Source: JAVKBW01 sp040222995 (GTDB lineage: Bacteria > Pseudomonadota > Alphaproteobacteria > UBA8366 > Aestuariispiraceae). Taken from it: a stretch of 64,000 nucleotides of DNA. The stretch spans positions 1 through 64,000 of the forward strand of contig JAVKBW010000045.1 of NCBI GenBank assembly GCA_040222995.1, read 5' to 3'. Shown in pieces: positions 24,989-33,981 of the stretch (positions are counted from its first letter, which is position 1; each line of letters begins with the position of its first letter). The notes below the pieces were generated by a model that had not been told where the DNA came from, did no database searches, and saw only the letters and a program-made list of their open reading frames with translations. Both the position numbers and the translations under genes were made by a program.

Positions 24989-26416
24989 TCAGGCGTTGCG
25001 GAACCGCGTCACCGCCTCGGATTTACCGCAGCGAAGGAACTGGCCGCCGCCGGTTTTGCCGGTCGGCGCACCGTCAGACCATACGATTTCGCCGCGCACT
25101 ATCGTCGTCACCGGATAACCGGTGACGGTGCGGCCTTCATAGGGCGTGTAGTCAGCACCGGAATGCTGCATGCCGTTGGTGATCGTTACCGTTTTTTCCG
25201 GATCCCACAATGCGATGTCGGCATCGGAGCCGACGGCGATGGTGCCCTTGCGCGGATACAGGCCGAACAGTTTCGCCGGGTTCGTGGCAGTGACGGCGAC
25301 AAACCGGTTGAGGTCGATGCGCCCCTTCCCCACCCCTTCGGAATACATCAGCGGCATGCGTGTTTCGATACCGGGCACGCCGGGGCTGACCTTGTCGAAA
25401 TGCAGTTCACCCTTCGCCGCCTCGATCTTGCCGCCGGGTCCTTCAACCCGGTACGGACAGTGATCGGAGGAGACGACCTGAAACGTGCCGTTGGCGATAC
25501 CGCGCCATAGCTGATCGGGGTTGCCAGCATCGCGGGGCGGCGGCGAACACAGGCATTTGGTGGCGTCCCAGCCGGCTTTTTCAAAGTCTTCATGGCTGAG
25601 GAACAGGTATTGCGGGCAGGTCTCCGCATAGACCGGCAGGCCCTGCCCCTGCGCCCAGGCAATCTGGTCCATCGCGCCGGCGGCGGAGACGTGAACGATA
25701 TAGACCGGCGTATCGACAATCTCCGCCAGACTGATGGCGCGGTGGGTCGCTTCGCGTTCGACGACCGGACCGTGCGCTTTCGTGAAGGCCGACGGATGAG
25801 TATCGCCGGCCCGTTCCAGTTCGGCGGTCAGCCACTGGATGCAGTGATCGTTTTCCGCATGCACCATGACGAACCCGCCGGACGACCGCGCCGCCGCCAG
25901 AACCGACAGCATCTGACCATCATCGACCTTGTAGCCTTCATAGGTCATGTAGACCTTGAACGAGGTATAGCCGTCTTCCAGCAGCGCCGGCAGGTCCTGA
26001 CCCAGCACCTGTTCCGTCGGGTCGGTCACGATCAGATGGAAGGCGTAGTCGATGACCGACTGGTCTTTCGCCTTTTCATGATAGGCCTCAACCGCCTGCC
26101 GCAACGAGATACCCGGTTTCTGGGTAACGAAAGGGATCATCGTGGTGGTGCCGCCGCAGGCCGCCGAGATCGACCCGGTTTCAAAACCGTCGGCCATTTT
26201 AAGGCCGCCATAGCCGTCTTCCGCCAGATGCACATGCGCATCGACCCCGCCGGGCAGCGCCAGCAAACCGGAAGCGTCGACGCAATTTTCCGCTTCCGAT
26301 TCCGGCAGGTCTTCCGCCAGAACGGCGACGCGCCCGTCCTTGATGCCGATATCGCAGCGGATCGTATCGGCGGCGGTGGCGACGGTCGCCCCCTTGATGA
26401 TCGTATCGTATGTCAT
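24989..26416 (-). CDS. hydA: D-hydantoinase / dihydropyrimidinase
   Basis: 475-residue amidohydrolase that opens cyclic ureides (hydantoins, dihydropyrimidines) to N-carbamoyl acids. The first metal pair is in GVDAHVHL (H61, H63), and the carboxylated bridging lysine is K154 in TSFKVYMTYEG. Later metal ligands are in MVHAEN and VYIVHVSAAG, and the final Asp is in VVSSDHCPY. Its start lies 3 nt behind the stop of the carbamoylase gene, forming a two-gene unit transcribed carbamoylase first. The carbamoylase partner points to hydantoin-type rather than uracil use. Confidence 0.9.
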   Translation of the reverse strand: MTYDTIIKGATVATAADTIRCDIGIKDGRVAVLAEDLPESEAENCVDASGLLALPGGVDAHVHLAEDGYGGLKMADGFETGSISAACGGTTTMIPFVTQKPGISLRQAVEAYHEKAKDQSVIDYAFHLIVTDPTEQVLGQDLPALLEDGYTSFKVYMTYEGYKVDDGQMLSVLAAARSSGGFVMVHAENDHCIQWLTAELERAGDTHPSAFTKAHGPVVEREATHRAISLAEIVDTPVYIVHVSAAGAMDQIAWAQGQGLPVYAETCPQYLFLSHEDFEKAGWDATKCLCSPPPRDAGNPDQLWRGIANGTFQVVSSDHCPYRVEGPGGKIEAAKGELHFDKVSPGVPGIETRMPLMYSEGVGKGRIDLNRFVAVTATNPAKLFGLYPRKGTIAVGSDADIALWDPEKTVTITNGMQHSGADYTPYEGRTVTGYPVTTIVRGEIVWSDGAPTGKTGGGQFLRCGKSEAVTRFRNA

Positions 26417-26419
26417 GGT

Positions 26420-27349
26420 CTATGCGCCGCCTGCCGGGTTCGGGTCTGTGATGATCGAATAGTGTTCCGGCCGCCGGTGCGCCGCGAAATTGAAGATATC
26501 GCGTTTGTACTCCGCCGCCAGATCGAGGTCGCAGTCATGCACGACCACCTCGTCGCCCATCGTCGTGCATTGCGCCACGATTTCGCCGGACGGTGCAAAA
26601 ATGGCGCTCTGGCCGATCATGTTGAACCCTTCCTCGCAACCGGCCTTGGCGACGCCGACTGCCCAGGTGGCATTCTGGTAACAGCCGGACTGGAAAACGA
26701 GATGATTGTGGAACGGTTCCAGCGCATCCAGCTCGAACGGGTCTCCCAGGCCGACCGGTGAATTATACCCGCACAGCACCAGTTCCGCCCCGTTCAGGCC
26801 CAGCACCCGCCAGGTTTCCGGCCAGCGCCGATCATTGCAGATGCAAAGCCCGGTTTTCGCGCCGAACACATCGAATGTTCGAAAGCCAAGATCGCCGACC
26901 TCGAAATAGCGCTTCTCGAGATGCTGGCCGGGCCGGTCCATCACATCATGATGGCCGGGAATGTGGATTTTCCGGTACTTGCCGACAATTTTTCCGGTCT
27001 GGTCAACCAGAATGGAAGTGTTGAAATAGCGTTTGCGGCCGTCCTGATGCGCCAGTTCGGCATACCCGAGATGAAAACCGATCTTCAGTCGAACCGCTTC
27101 GTCGAACAGGGCTTTCGTTTCCGGTCCCGGCATTGCGGTTTCGAACCACGAATCCCGCTCCGCTTCGTCATCGATCACCCAGCGCGGGAAGAAGGTCGTC
27201 AGGGCGAGTTCGGGGAACACCACGAGCCTGCACCCCCAGGCGGATGCTTCCCGCATCATCTCGATCATGCGGGCAACGGCCTGCCCGCGCGTTTCCGACC
27301 TTGCAATCGGCCCCATCTGCGCCGCCGCGACCCTCAGCTTCCTCGCCAT
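26420..27349 (-). CDS. N-carbamoyl-D-amino-acid hydrolase (D-carbamoylase)
   Basis: 309-residue nitrilase-superfamily amidase that removes the carbamoyl group (to CO2 and NH3) from N-carbamoyl amino acids. The catalytic triad is E47 (VVFPELALTTFFPRW), K127 (GKYRKIHIPGH) and C171 (LCICNDRRWPETWR). These positions and blocks agree with the D-carbamoylase family, in which E47, K127 and C172 are catalytic. It precedes the hydantoinase by 3 nt. Together they turn a hydantoin into a free amino acid plus ammonia. Confidence 0.9.
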   Translation of the reverse strand: MARKLRVAAAQMGPIARSETRGQAVARMIEMMREASAWGCRLVVFPELALTTFFPRWVIDDEAERDSWFETAMPGPETKALFDEAVRLKIGFHLGYAELAHQDGRKRYFNTSILVDQTGKIVGKYRKIHIPGHHDVMDRPGQHLEKRYFEVGDLGFRTFDVFGAKTGLCICNDRRWPETWRVLGLNGAELVLCGYNSPVGLGDPFELDALEPFHNHLVFQSGCYQNATWAVGVAKAGCEEGFNMIGQSAIFAPSGEIVAQCTTMGDEVVVHDCDLDLAAEYKRDIFNFAAHRRPEHYSIITDPNPAGGA

Positions 27350-27448
27350 TCCGTAATTCCTTCTTTGTCGGTTCGCCTTCGCCTTGGTACAACGACACAG
27401 CCCGATTAAAAAGTTTGAACATTAGACGGCAAAGACGAAACCGGAATC

Positions 27449-28756
27449 ATGTCATCCAATCTTCTATACACGAACGACCGGCCGGGTCAGCACGCCCCAT
27501 CCTACTACGCTGCGACAGCCGTCGGTGACAGCGATCGGCCGAGCCTGGAAGGCGATCACGAGGCGGATGTCTGTATCGTCGGCGGCGGCTTCACCGGTCT
27601 GTCGAGCGCTCTTCATCTGGCGGAACGCGGATATTCGGTCATTCTTCTTGATGCGCATCGCGCCGGCTGGGGCGCGTCGGGCCGCAATGGCGGTCAGGCG
27701 GCGGCATGCCCGCGGATCGACCAGGACTCATTGGAAAGCCTTGTCGGCAAGGAACTGGCGCATGCAGCCTGGGATATTGCACAGGATGCAAACACGTTGC
27801 TGCGTGATCTGGTGGCGCGGTTTGACATACCGTGTGACCTGAAATCCGGCTGCATTCATGCCGATCATCGCGAACGGTTCGTGCCGGATACTCGCGCCTA
27901 TGTCGAAAAGCTGCAGCGCGATTACGATTTTCAGGACATCCGGTTCGTCGACCGCGAGGAAATCCGCACGCTTGTCGGGTCAAACAATTATTACGGCGGC
28001 ACCTACGATACGAAGGCCGCGCATCTGCATCCGCTGAACTTTGCGCTTGGCCTGGCGCGGGCGGCGGAAGCTGTCGGCGCGCAAATCTTCCATAACAGCC
28101 GCGTGACGGATATCGCCAAAGGCGACCCGGTTCGGGTGACGACTGAGACTGGCTCTGTTCGGGCGAAGTTTCTGATACTGGCCTGCAACGGCTATCTGGG
28201 CGATCTCGATGCACGGGTCGCGCGGCGCGTCATGCCGATCAACAATTTCGTCATCGCAACCGAACCGCTCGGCGAAGAGAGGGCGAAATCCCTGATCGCG
28301 AACGATGCGTCGGTGGCGGATTCACGGTTCGTGGTGAACTATTACCGGCTTTCCGCCGACAAACGCATGCTGTTCGGCGGCGGCGAAAGCTATGGCTACC
28401 GGTTTCCCGCCGACATCAAGGGCTTCGTCCGTAAGTGCATGCTGGAAGTCTATCCGCAACTTGCCGATGCCAAAATCGACTACGGCTGGGGCGGCACATT
28501 GGGCATCACCATGAAACGCGTGCCGCATTTCGAACGGCTGGCCGGTAACATCGTCAGCGCATCCGGCTATTCCGGCAGCGGCGTGGCGATGGCGACCGGC
28601 GCCGGATCAATCCTTGCCGACGCCATCGATGGCGTCGCAACAAAATTCGACGTGATGAACAAGTTGCCGACGCCGCGCTTTCCCGGAGGGCCGGCATTCC
28701 GAACCCCTCTGCTGATCCTGGCGATGACCTGGTACGCCCTGCGGGACCGCCTGTAG
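27449..28756 (+). CDS. puuB: Gamma-glutamylputrescine oxidase-like FAD oxidoreductase
   Basis: 435-residue DAO-family flavoprotein with the PuuB layout. An N-terminal YYAAT segment is followed by FAD motif VCIVGGGFTGLSSALHL (about 42-58), the signature GWGASGRNGGQ and YDTKAAHLHPLNFALGLA. The C-terminal flavin region is GYSGSGVAMATGAG. PuuB-type enzymes oxidise gamma-glutamylputrescine or related gamma-glutamyl-amines to aldehydes with H2O2 release. The three GS-fold ligases in the island would supply such substrates. It is divergent from the carbamoylase and convergent with the aldolase. The symbol is given by family only. Confidence 0.82.
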   Translation: MSSNLLYTNDRPGQHAPSYYAATAVGDSDRPSLEGDHEADVCIVGGGFTGLSSALHLAERGYSVILLDAHRAGWGASGRNGGQAAACPRIDQDSLESLVGKELAHAAWDIAQDANTLLRDLVARFDIPCDLKSGCIHADHRERFVPDTRAYVEKLQRDYDFQDIRFVDREEIRTLVGSNNYYGGTYDTKAAHLHPLNFALGLARAAEAVGAQIFHNSRVTDIAKGDPVRVTTETGSVRAKFLILACNGYLGDLDARVARRVMPINNFVIATEPLGEERAKSLIANDASVADSRFVVNYYRLSADKRMLFGGGESYGYRFPADIKGFVRKCMLEVYPQLADAKIDYGWGGTLGITMKRVPHFERLAGNIVSASGYSGSGVAMATGAGSILADAIDGVATKFDVMNKLPTPRFPGGPAFRTPLLILAMTWYALRDRL

Positions 28757-28765
28757 ATCCGATGG

Positions 28766-29515
28766 TCAGGTCCGGTAGTCGGGCTCCTCCTCGTCGAGGA
28801 TTTCCTTGATGGCGGTCAGGTGCAGGACCTGGTTTTCACAGTATTCTTCCCACTGGCTCGCTGTCTTTTCCGCGACCTCGTGGCTGACGACATTCAGTTC
28901 GCGGCCGGTGCTGAGCGCCGTTATCAGCGTTTCGCAGGACTTTTCGAAGTAATACAGGGTATCAAAAGCCTCCGCGACCGTGTTGCCGACGGTCATCACG
29001 CCGTGGTTGCCCATGACAAGCGTGGATTTGTTGCCGAGCGTCGTGCTCAGGCGTTCCGCCTCGTCGCCGAGCCCCATGCCGTCAAACCCGTTATCGTAGG
29101 CGATACGGTTGTAGAAACGCATGGTATTCTGGTCAATCGGCGGCATCGACTTGTCTTTCAGACAGGCGAACGCCGTCGCGTATTTCGAATGGACATGCAG
29201 AACGCAGCGCGCCTGCGGGGCGTTGCGGTGCATTGCGCCATGAATGGCCAGCGCCGTCATGTCCACTTTCGCAGCGACAGCCGGGTCGGGGTCGCGAACG
29301 TTCAACAGCAGGAGATCGCTGGCGCGAACCCTGGAAAAATGCCGGCCGGCCGGGTTGATCAGCACCTCCGCGCCATCCGGTGAAACCGCCAGCGAGTAAT
29401 GATTGGCGATGGCCTCGTGCATGTTCAACCGGGCGGTCCATCGGAAAACCGCAGCCAGATCAACCCTTTCTTCATAATAGGGATCAATCGATTCCGAATA
29501 TGCCAAAGCTGTCAT
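28766..29515 (-). CDS. Class II aldolase/adducin-family protein
   Basis: 249-residue member of the zinc-dependent class II aldolase/adducin family. Metal-binding histidines are visible in CVLHVHSKYATAFA, and the family tail in LVMGNHGVMTVGNTVAEAF. An acidic residue in DGMGLGDEAERL is positioned near the site. Substrates in the family are sugar phosphates, but many small-molecule locus members have unknown roles. ATG 29515 with GGAG 8 nt upstream is preferred to the upstream start at 29545. Confidence 0.8.
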   Translation of the reverse strand: MTALAYSESIDPYYEERVDLAAVFRWTARLNMHEAIANHYSLAVSPDGAEVLINPAGRHFSRVRASDLLLLNVRDPDPAVAAKVDMTALAIHGAMHRNAPQARCVLHVHSKYATAFACLKDKSMPPIDQNTMRFYNRIAYDNGFDGMGLGDEAERLSTTLGNKSTLVMGNHGVMTVGNTVAEAFDTLYYFEKSCETLITALSTGRELNVVSHEVAEKTASQWEEYCENQVLHLTAIKEILDEEEPDYRT

Positions 29516-29536
29516 CACGTTGTCTCCTGACGTCAA

Positions 29537-29561
29537 ATTCATCACAATAATGGTGGTGAAT
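29537..29561 (-). promoter_or_regulatory. 25-nt imperfect palindrome upstream of the aldolase gene
   Basis: Arms ATTCATCAC and GTGGTGAAT (one mismatch) flank AATAATG, 22-46 nt before the aldolase start in the divergent gap with the broken kinase gene. It has the form of an operator; no T-run makes it a terminator. Confidence 0.35.
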
Positions 29562-29641
29562 ACAGTATCTCACAAATAAATTGTAACGATAACACCCATT
29601 AGTCGCGCTTTTACTTCGAAACAGGGTATTGAACCTAAAGC

Positions 29642-31191
29642 ATGGATGAAACATCACCGAAAAAGGATTTCGCTAAATCCCGCCCGGACGGTGATACGAC
29701 CAGCATTACCAACGCCACGCTTGGCGACGCCAAAACGGAAAGCACGACGCTGGATGCTCTGTTTGCCGGATTCAGCAAACCGGCATCTTTGTTCTGGGTA
29801 TTCGGTATTGGCATGCTTCTGATCGCCGGGCTGGCGGGAGTATCCTACCTGCAGTCGCAGCAACTGATTGCCAACCAGGCAGAATACGCACGCATCATCA
29901 ATCATGCCGGACGGCAGAGAATGCTGTCGGTCAGTATTACCCTTGCCGCCAACAAGATAGCCGCTGCGCCCCGCGAAGCGCAGGAGAATCTGCGTACGAC
30001 CCTGCAGGATCTGTCGGTGCTGTTCGAAAATTCGCATAACGCTCTGATCCAGGGCTCCGAGGATCTGGGCCTGTCGGGAATAAAGAACAAAAACGTCCTG
30101 GAACTGTATACACGGCGCGACACCGGCATCGATACATTGTTGCATCACTACCTCGACAACGTCGCCGGGTTTCTCAATGCCGATGACGTTACATCCGAAA
30201 CTGCCCGGCAAAACCTGAAAACCATCAATTCAATGGCGCCCGGCATACTGGCGCAACCGCTGATGTCGTCAGCAACGGAAAGGAGGCGGTAGAAGCCGTT
30301 TTTCTTGACCCGAAAAGGTATTCAGCCGTACTCATGGACATACAAATGCCCGGAATGGATGGATTTGAGGCATCGAGGGAGATAAGAAGAGTGTACGACG
30401 CCTCCGCCGTACCCATCGTGGCGCTGACCGCACACGCGCATGTCGAAGATATTGAAAAGTGCAGGCAAGCGGGTATGGCGCATCACATCGGCAAGCCGAT
30501 AAATGCGAACAATCTCCTAAAGACACTCTCACAGGTTTTAGGCACAGCCCCAGGAAGCGGTAACGAAATGGCGGAAAAATCAGATGGCGTACCATCCTAT
30601 CTGGATATAGACGGCACGATCGACCGGCTGGGACTCGACCGTTCCATCTATCTTGGTCTGCTGCGGACCTACAAGGGCAAGTTCAGCGATGCGCACGCGC
30701 ATCTGGACGGCCTGATCAAAGCCGGCGACATCGAAACAGCAGCCAGTTATGCCCATAACGTGAAAGGCGTATCCGGAAATATCGGCGCGGATACGCTTTC
30801 GCGGGCGGCGGCGAATGTCGAAGCCGTGCTGAAATCCGGCAACGTTCCCGACGGCGACCTTGTCGATAAATTCGGCGCGGCGAATGCCGGGACGCTTCAG
30901 GCTATCGAAACCGAGATACAACCGGTGCAGCAGGATACGGCTTCCGGCGCCCCCGCCGGCTCGGTGGATGCCGTGACGTTCAAGGCCGGATACGATACGC
31001 TGGCCGGGGCGTTGGACAGAAGCAGCTTCGACGCACGCGACATTGCCGCGGACGTTGTATCGTCACTAAACGGCGCTTATTCATCCGAAGCCGGGAAACT
31101 GCTTGATGCGATCGAGAGTCTGGACTTCGCCACGGCAAAGCGACGGTTGGAAATTCTTGCGGCAATGATTGAGATTGATGCCAAAACATAA
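29642..31191 (+). pseudogene. Hybrid sensor kinase remnant: sensor plus REC-Hpt, kinase core missing
   Basis: The first frame (29642-30292) encodes a membrane segment (SLFWVFGIGMLLIAGLAGV, about residues 50-68) and a PilJ/NIT-like sensor (YARIINHAGRQRMLS). It then runs into NSMAPGILAQPLMSS and a stop. From about 30241 a different frame carries the second half of a receiver domain (GATADVVSNGKEAVEAV, then VLMDIQMPGMDGFEASREIR) and an Hpt domain with the phospho-His motif YAHNVKGVSGNIGA. The HisKA and ATPase domains and the receiver's N-terminal acidic pocket are gone. This is best explained by a deletion fused out of frame near 30235-30255. ATG 30334 could still make a truncated REC-Hpt protein. 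Confidence 0.75.
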
Positions 31192-31218
31192 ACCACCACT
31201 TTTCCACGGACCCGTCTA

Positions 31219-32124
31219 ATGGATAGCCAACGTCCCACAATTCTTGTTGTCGACGACCAGCAGATAAATGTTCGATTGCTGGCGGAAACAGTCAACGATC
31301 TCGGCAAGGTTATCTTTGCAATGGACGGTGCGACCGCCATAAAAATGGCGACGGAACAGCAGCCCGATCTCATTCTGCTCGACGTTAAAATGCCCGGTAT
31401 AGACGGATACGCGGTTTGCGCCCAGTTGAAGGATCGGGACGATACCCGCAACATCCCGATCGTATTCGTATCGGCGCTGGGCGAAGAAGGAGAAGAAGAA
31501 GGGCTGAATGCCGGTGCGATCGACTACATTCACAAACCTTTCCGGCCGGCCATCGTAAAGGCGAGGGTGCGAAACCAGCTCGACCTGAAACGGTACCGCG
31601 ACGCGCTGGAAGACATCGCTTTTCACGACGGGCTGACGGGATTGGCGAACCGTCGGGCGTTCGACCTGCACTATTCAGACGAGGTGCGGCGGGCGCATCG
31701 AAACAAAAAGCCGCTGACCGTTGTCTTGTGCGATATCGATCATTTCAAAAGCTACAACGACACCTACGGGCACGGCAAAGGCGACGCCTGCCTGCGCATT
31801 GTCGGTGAAGCCCTTGCTGCGCCAAGAAACCGCCCGGGTGACATGCTGGCGAGATACGGTGGCGAGGAATTCGTCGGCGTTTTCCCGGAATGCAACATCA
31901 CAGGTGCAGAGCTTATCTGTGAAACACTGCGTATGTCGGTCGAACAGCTTGAAATACCGCACAAGGCGTCCAGCGCCAGTGATGTGGTAACCATCAGCGT
32001 CGGCTCGGTAACGGCAATTCCCGAGTCGCCGGATATAATGAAAGACCTGCTGGAAATGGCCGACAAGCAGCTATACCTGTCGAAACAGAATGGCCGCAAC
32101 CGGGTAAGCTGCGCCGAAGCATGA
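31219..32124 (+). CDS. Response regulator diguanylate cyclase (REC-GGDEF)
   Basis: 301-residue protein. The receiver domain (1-125) has DDQ at the acidic pocket, the phosphoacceptor Asp in LILLDVKMPG (about 56) and the conserved Lys in HKPFRP. The GGDEF domain (about 140-295) has an intact active site, YGGEEF, and an inhibitory I-site RPGD five residues before it. It should make c-di-GMP. It follows the broken kinase by 27 nt, so it was probably the output of that phosphorelay and may now lack its native kinase. Confidence 0.92.
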   Translation: MDSQRPTILVVDDQQINVRLLAETVNDLGKVIFAMDGATAIKMATEQQPDLILLDVKMPGIDGYAVCAQLKDRDDTRNIPIVFVSALGEEGEEEGLNAGAIDYIHKPFRPAIVKARVRNQLDLKRYRDALEDIAFHDGLTGLANRRAFDLHYSDEVRRAHRNKKPLTVVLCDIDHFKSYNDTYGHGKGDACLRIVGEALAAPRNRPGDMLARYGGEEFVGVFPECNITGAELICETLRMSVEQLEIPHKASSASDVVTISVGSVTAIPESPDIMKDLLEMADKQLYLSKQNGRNRVSCAEA

Positions 32125-32137
32125 CCCGGCCGCCCGG

Positions 32138-32698
32138 TCACCAGATCGGCATGAATCCGATAATCAGCGGATTGGCCGGCAATGACGGATTGAACAGGTT
32201 GTTGTGCCAGTACGTCGCATCGTAACTGTAATCGCCGGCCTCTAGCGGCTGTACGTCGCAGGCAACGGAATGCTGTTGTTCATACTGCTCAAACAGCAGG
32301 CGGCACTGTCCCGCCTGCAGCAGGGTTTTCGCCATCTCGCTGTCATGGCTGAAAAGCCCCGTCATCAGATCCTGGAATTCGCGCGCGCGCTGATAATAAC
32401 TCGACGCCAGGAACCGCAGTCCTTTTTCACGCGCCACGCGGGGATCGTTGGTCGACTGCACCATATGGCGAAGTTCTTCCGTCACACTGAACTCCCGCTT
32501 TTTCAGGATCAGAACGATGGCGCGACCGAGATCTTCTCCGCCGGCCGAAATCGCCGGCGTCATTCCTTCGCTGGGGCGCCCTTCGCGTTGCCGGACCGCC
32601 AGTTGCCGAAGTCTGCACTGCCAGCCGAGAAACCCGTAACGCCGGTCGTCGAGCGTACTCATATTGGCTGAAATATCCTGAACCGGATTGCTTGGCAT
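32138..32698 (-). CDS. Conserved hypothetical protein
   Basis: 186-residue soluble protein that I do not recognise. It has an N-terminal RRYGFLGWQCRLRQLAVRQ block, a helical middle (FLASSYYQRAREFQDLMTGLF, MAKTLLQAGQCRLLFEQYEQQ) and a hydrophobic C-terminus ending PANPLIIGFMPIW. It has no signal peptide. It begins 5 nt after the nitrilase-family gene (GGAG 8 nt before ATG), so the two are an operon. The nature of the fold is not guessed. Confidence 0.65.
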   Translation of the reverse strand: MPSNPVQDISANMSTLDDRRYGFLGWQCRLRQLAVRQREGRPSEGMTPAISAGGEDLGRAIVLILKKREFSVTEELRHMVQSTNDPRVAREKGLRFLASSYYQRAREFQDLMTGLFSHDSEMAKTLLQAGQCRLLFEQYEQQHSVACDVQPLEAGDYSYDATYWHNNLFNPSLPANPLIIGFMPIW

Positions 32699-32703
32699 AC
32701 CGC

Positions 32704-33555
32704 TTACTCCGCTGCCGATTGCGCGGCGGGCGCGACGGAATAGGGTCTGTCATGACGCAAGGCGGGAACTTTACTGCGGACCGTATCGACAAGCCCGGTA
32801 TCGATCTCGGCCAGAACCGCCATATCCCGGTCGCCGGCGCCTTCCGCCAGAACCTTGCCCCAGGGATCGATAATCAGGGAATGCCCGTAGCATTCGCCGC
32901 CGCCGACAACCGATCCGTAGGAACACGGCGCGAACACGAAGCATCCATGTTCGATGGCCCGCGCCTGATTGAGTATCTTCCAGTGCACTTCGCCGGTCTT
33001 TTTGGTAAAGGCCGCCGGCACCGCCAGAAACGACGCCCCGCCCTGCGCCAGAGCGCGATACAGATGGGCAAACCGCAGGTCGTAGCAGATCGACAGGCCC
33101 AGCCCGCCCCATGGCGTCGGCGCGACGACGGCGTGATCGCCGGCCGAAAGAACGGCGGATTCGCGATAGGTCATGCCTGGGCCGAGATTGACATCGAACA
33201 GATGAATCTTGTCGTACCTGGCCGATATTCCGCCAGTGCCGTCGATCACGTAGCTGCGGTTCACGACCGTGCCGTCCTGCAGGGTGATTCCGAGCGATCC
33301 GAGCAGCAGATGCACCCCTTTGTCTCGGGCGAATGCCTGGAAAACCGGCAGCGCGGGATGGTCCGCCTCCGCAAAGGGAACGGGGTCCAGTGCGCCGTCG
33401 CGTGTCGCAAGGCCGGTGAAATATTCCGCAAAGCAGACAAGACCGGCGCCCTCTTTCACGGCGCCTTCCGCCAGTCCTCGCGCTCTTTCGATGTTTGCTG
33501 CCGTATCGTCGCTGACTTCCGTCTGAACGCAAGCCACGGTGAAATTCTGTGTCAT
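32704..33555 (-). CDS. Carbon-nitrogen hydrolase (Nit/omega-amidase-like)
   Basis: 283-residue nitrilase-superfamily enzyme with triad E44 (CFAEYFTG), K116 (YDKIHLFDV) and C157 (LSICYDLRF). The Nit1/Nit2 branch hydrolyses deaminated glutathione or alpha-ketoglutaramate-type amides. It belongs to a different branch from the D-carbamoylase at 26.4 kb. GAGGG precedes ATG 33555. A terminator for the ammonium transporter genes lies just upstream, so it has its own promoter in 33556-33630. Confidence 0.85.
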   Translation of the reverse strand: MTQNFTVACVQTEVSDDTAANIERARGLAEGAVKEGAGLVCFAEYFTGLATRDGALDPVPFAEADHPALPVFQAFARDKGVHLLLGSLGITLQDGTVVNRSYVIDGTGGISARYDKIHLFDVNLGPGMTYRESAVLSAGDHAVVAPTPWGGLGLSICYDLRFAHLYRALAQGGASFLAVPAAFTKKTGEVHWKILNQARAIEHGCFVFAPCSYGSVVGGGECYGHSLIIDPWGKVLAEGAGDRDMAVLAEIDTGLVDTVRSKVPALRHDRPYSVAPAAQSAAE

Positions 33556-33631
33556 GATAAACCCTCGCTAGCTTTGAATTGATTCTACCGTTTTGTACCG
33601 CCGACGCCAATGTAAGGATGTGTATTTAGCA

Positions 33632-33665
33632 GAAAAGAAAAAGCCCCGGCACATGGCCGGGGCTT
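33632..33665 (-). terminator. Intrinsic terminator of the amt unit
   Basis: On the minus strand a 10-bp stem AAGCCCCGGC / GCCGGGGCTT with a 5-nt loop is followed by TTTTTCTTTTC. It lies 27 nt after the stop of the small membrane protein gene. Confidence 0.9.
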
Positions 33666-33692
33666 CGCGCCTCTACAGAGGCAGTTGGAGGA

Positions 33693-33959
33693 TCAATCGA
33701 AATCCGAGGCGTGCCCCTTCATGGAGATCGCGAGAGATTCCGCATTCGACACATTCATCGCCTGTTCCAACTTGGACTTGTCGGAAAAACGCGTCGATTC
33801 TTCATCAATCGTCTTGTTTTCGCTTCTGATCTGAATCAGATGCCACAATATCCATGAGGCAATCCCGACAATCGCCAGAATACCCTCAGTCCCGACGAAG
33901 GGATAAAGCGGTCCCAGATCGTTCAGATTCTGGGTCCAGGTTTCAAATCCTGTAGACAT
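33693..33959 (-). CDS. Small single-span membrane protein downstream of Amt
   Basis: 88-residue protein with one hydrophobic helix (ILAIVGIASWILWHLIQI, about residues 27-44), a short outer N-terminus (YPFVGTEG) and a charged C-terminal half (RSENKTIDEESTRFSDKSK). GGGAG precedes ATG 33959, 22 nt after the amt stop, and a strong terminator follows its own stop, so it belongs to the amt transcript. I do not recognise the family. An accessory subunit or regulator of the transporter is the most economical guess. Confidence 0.75.
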   Translation of the reverse strand: MSTGFETWTQNLNDLGPLYPFVGTEGILAIVGIASWILWHLIQIRSENKTIDEESTRFSDKSKLEQAMNVSNAESLAISMKGHASDFD

Positions 33960-33981
33960 AGTTTGTCTCCCTTCCTAAGGA

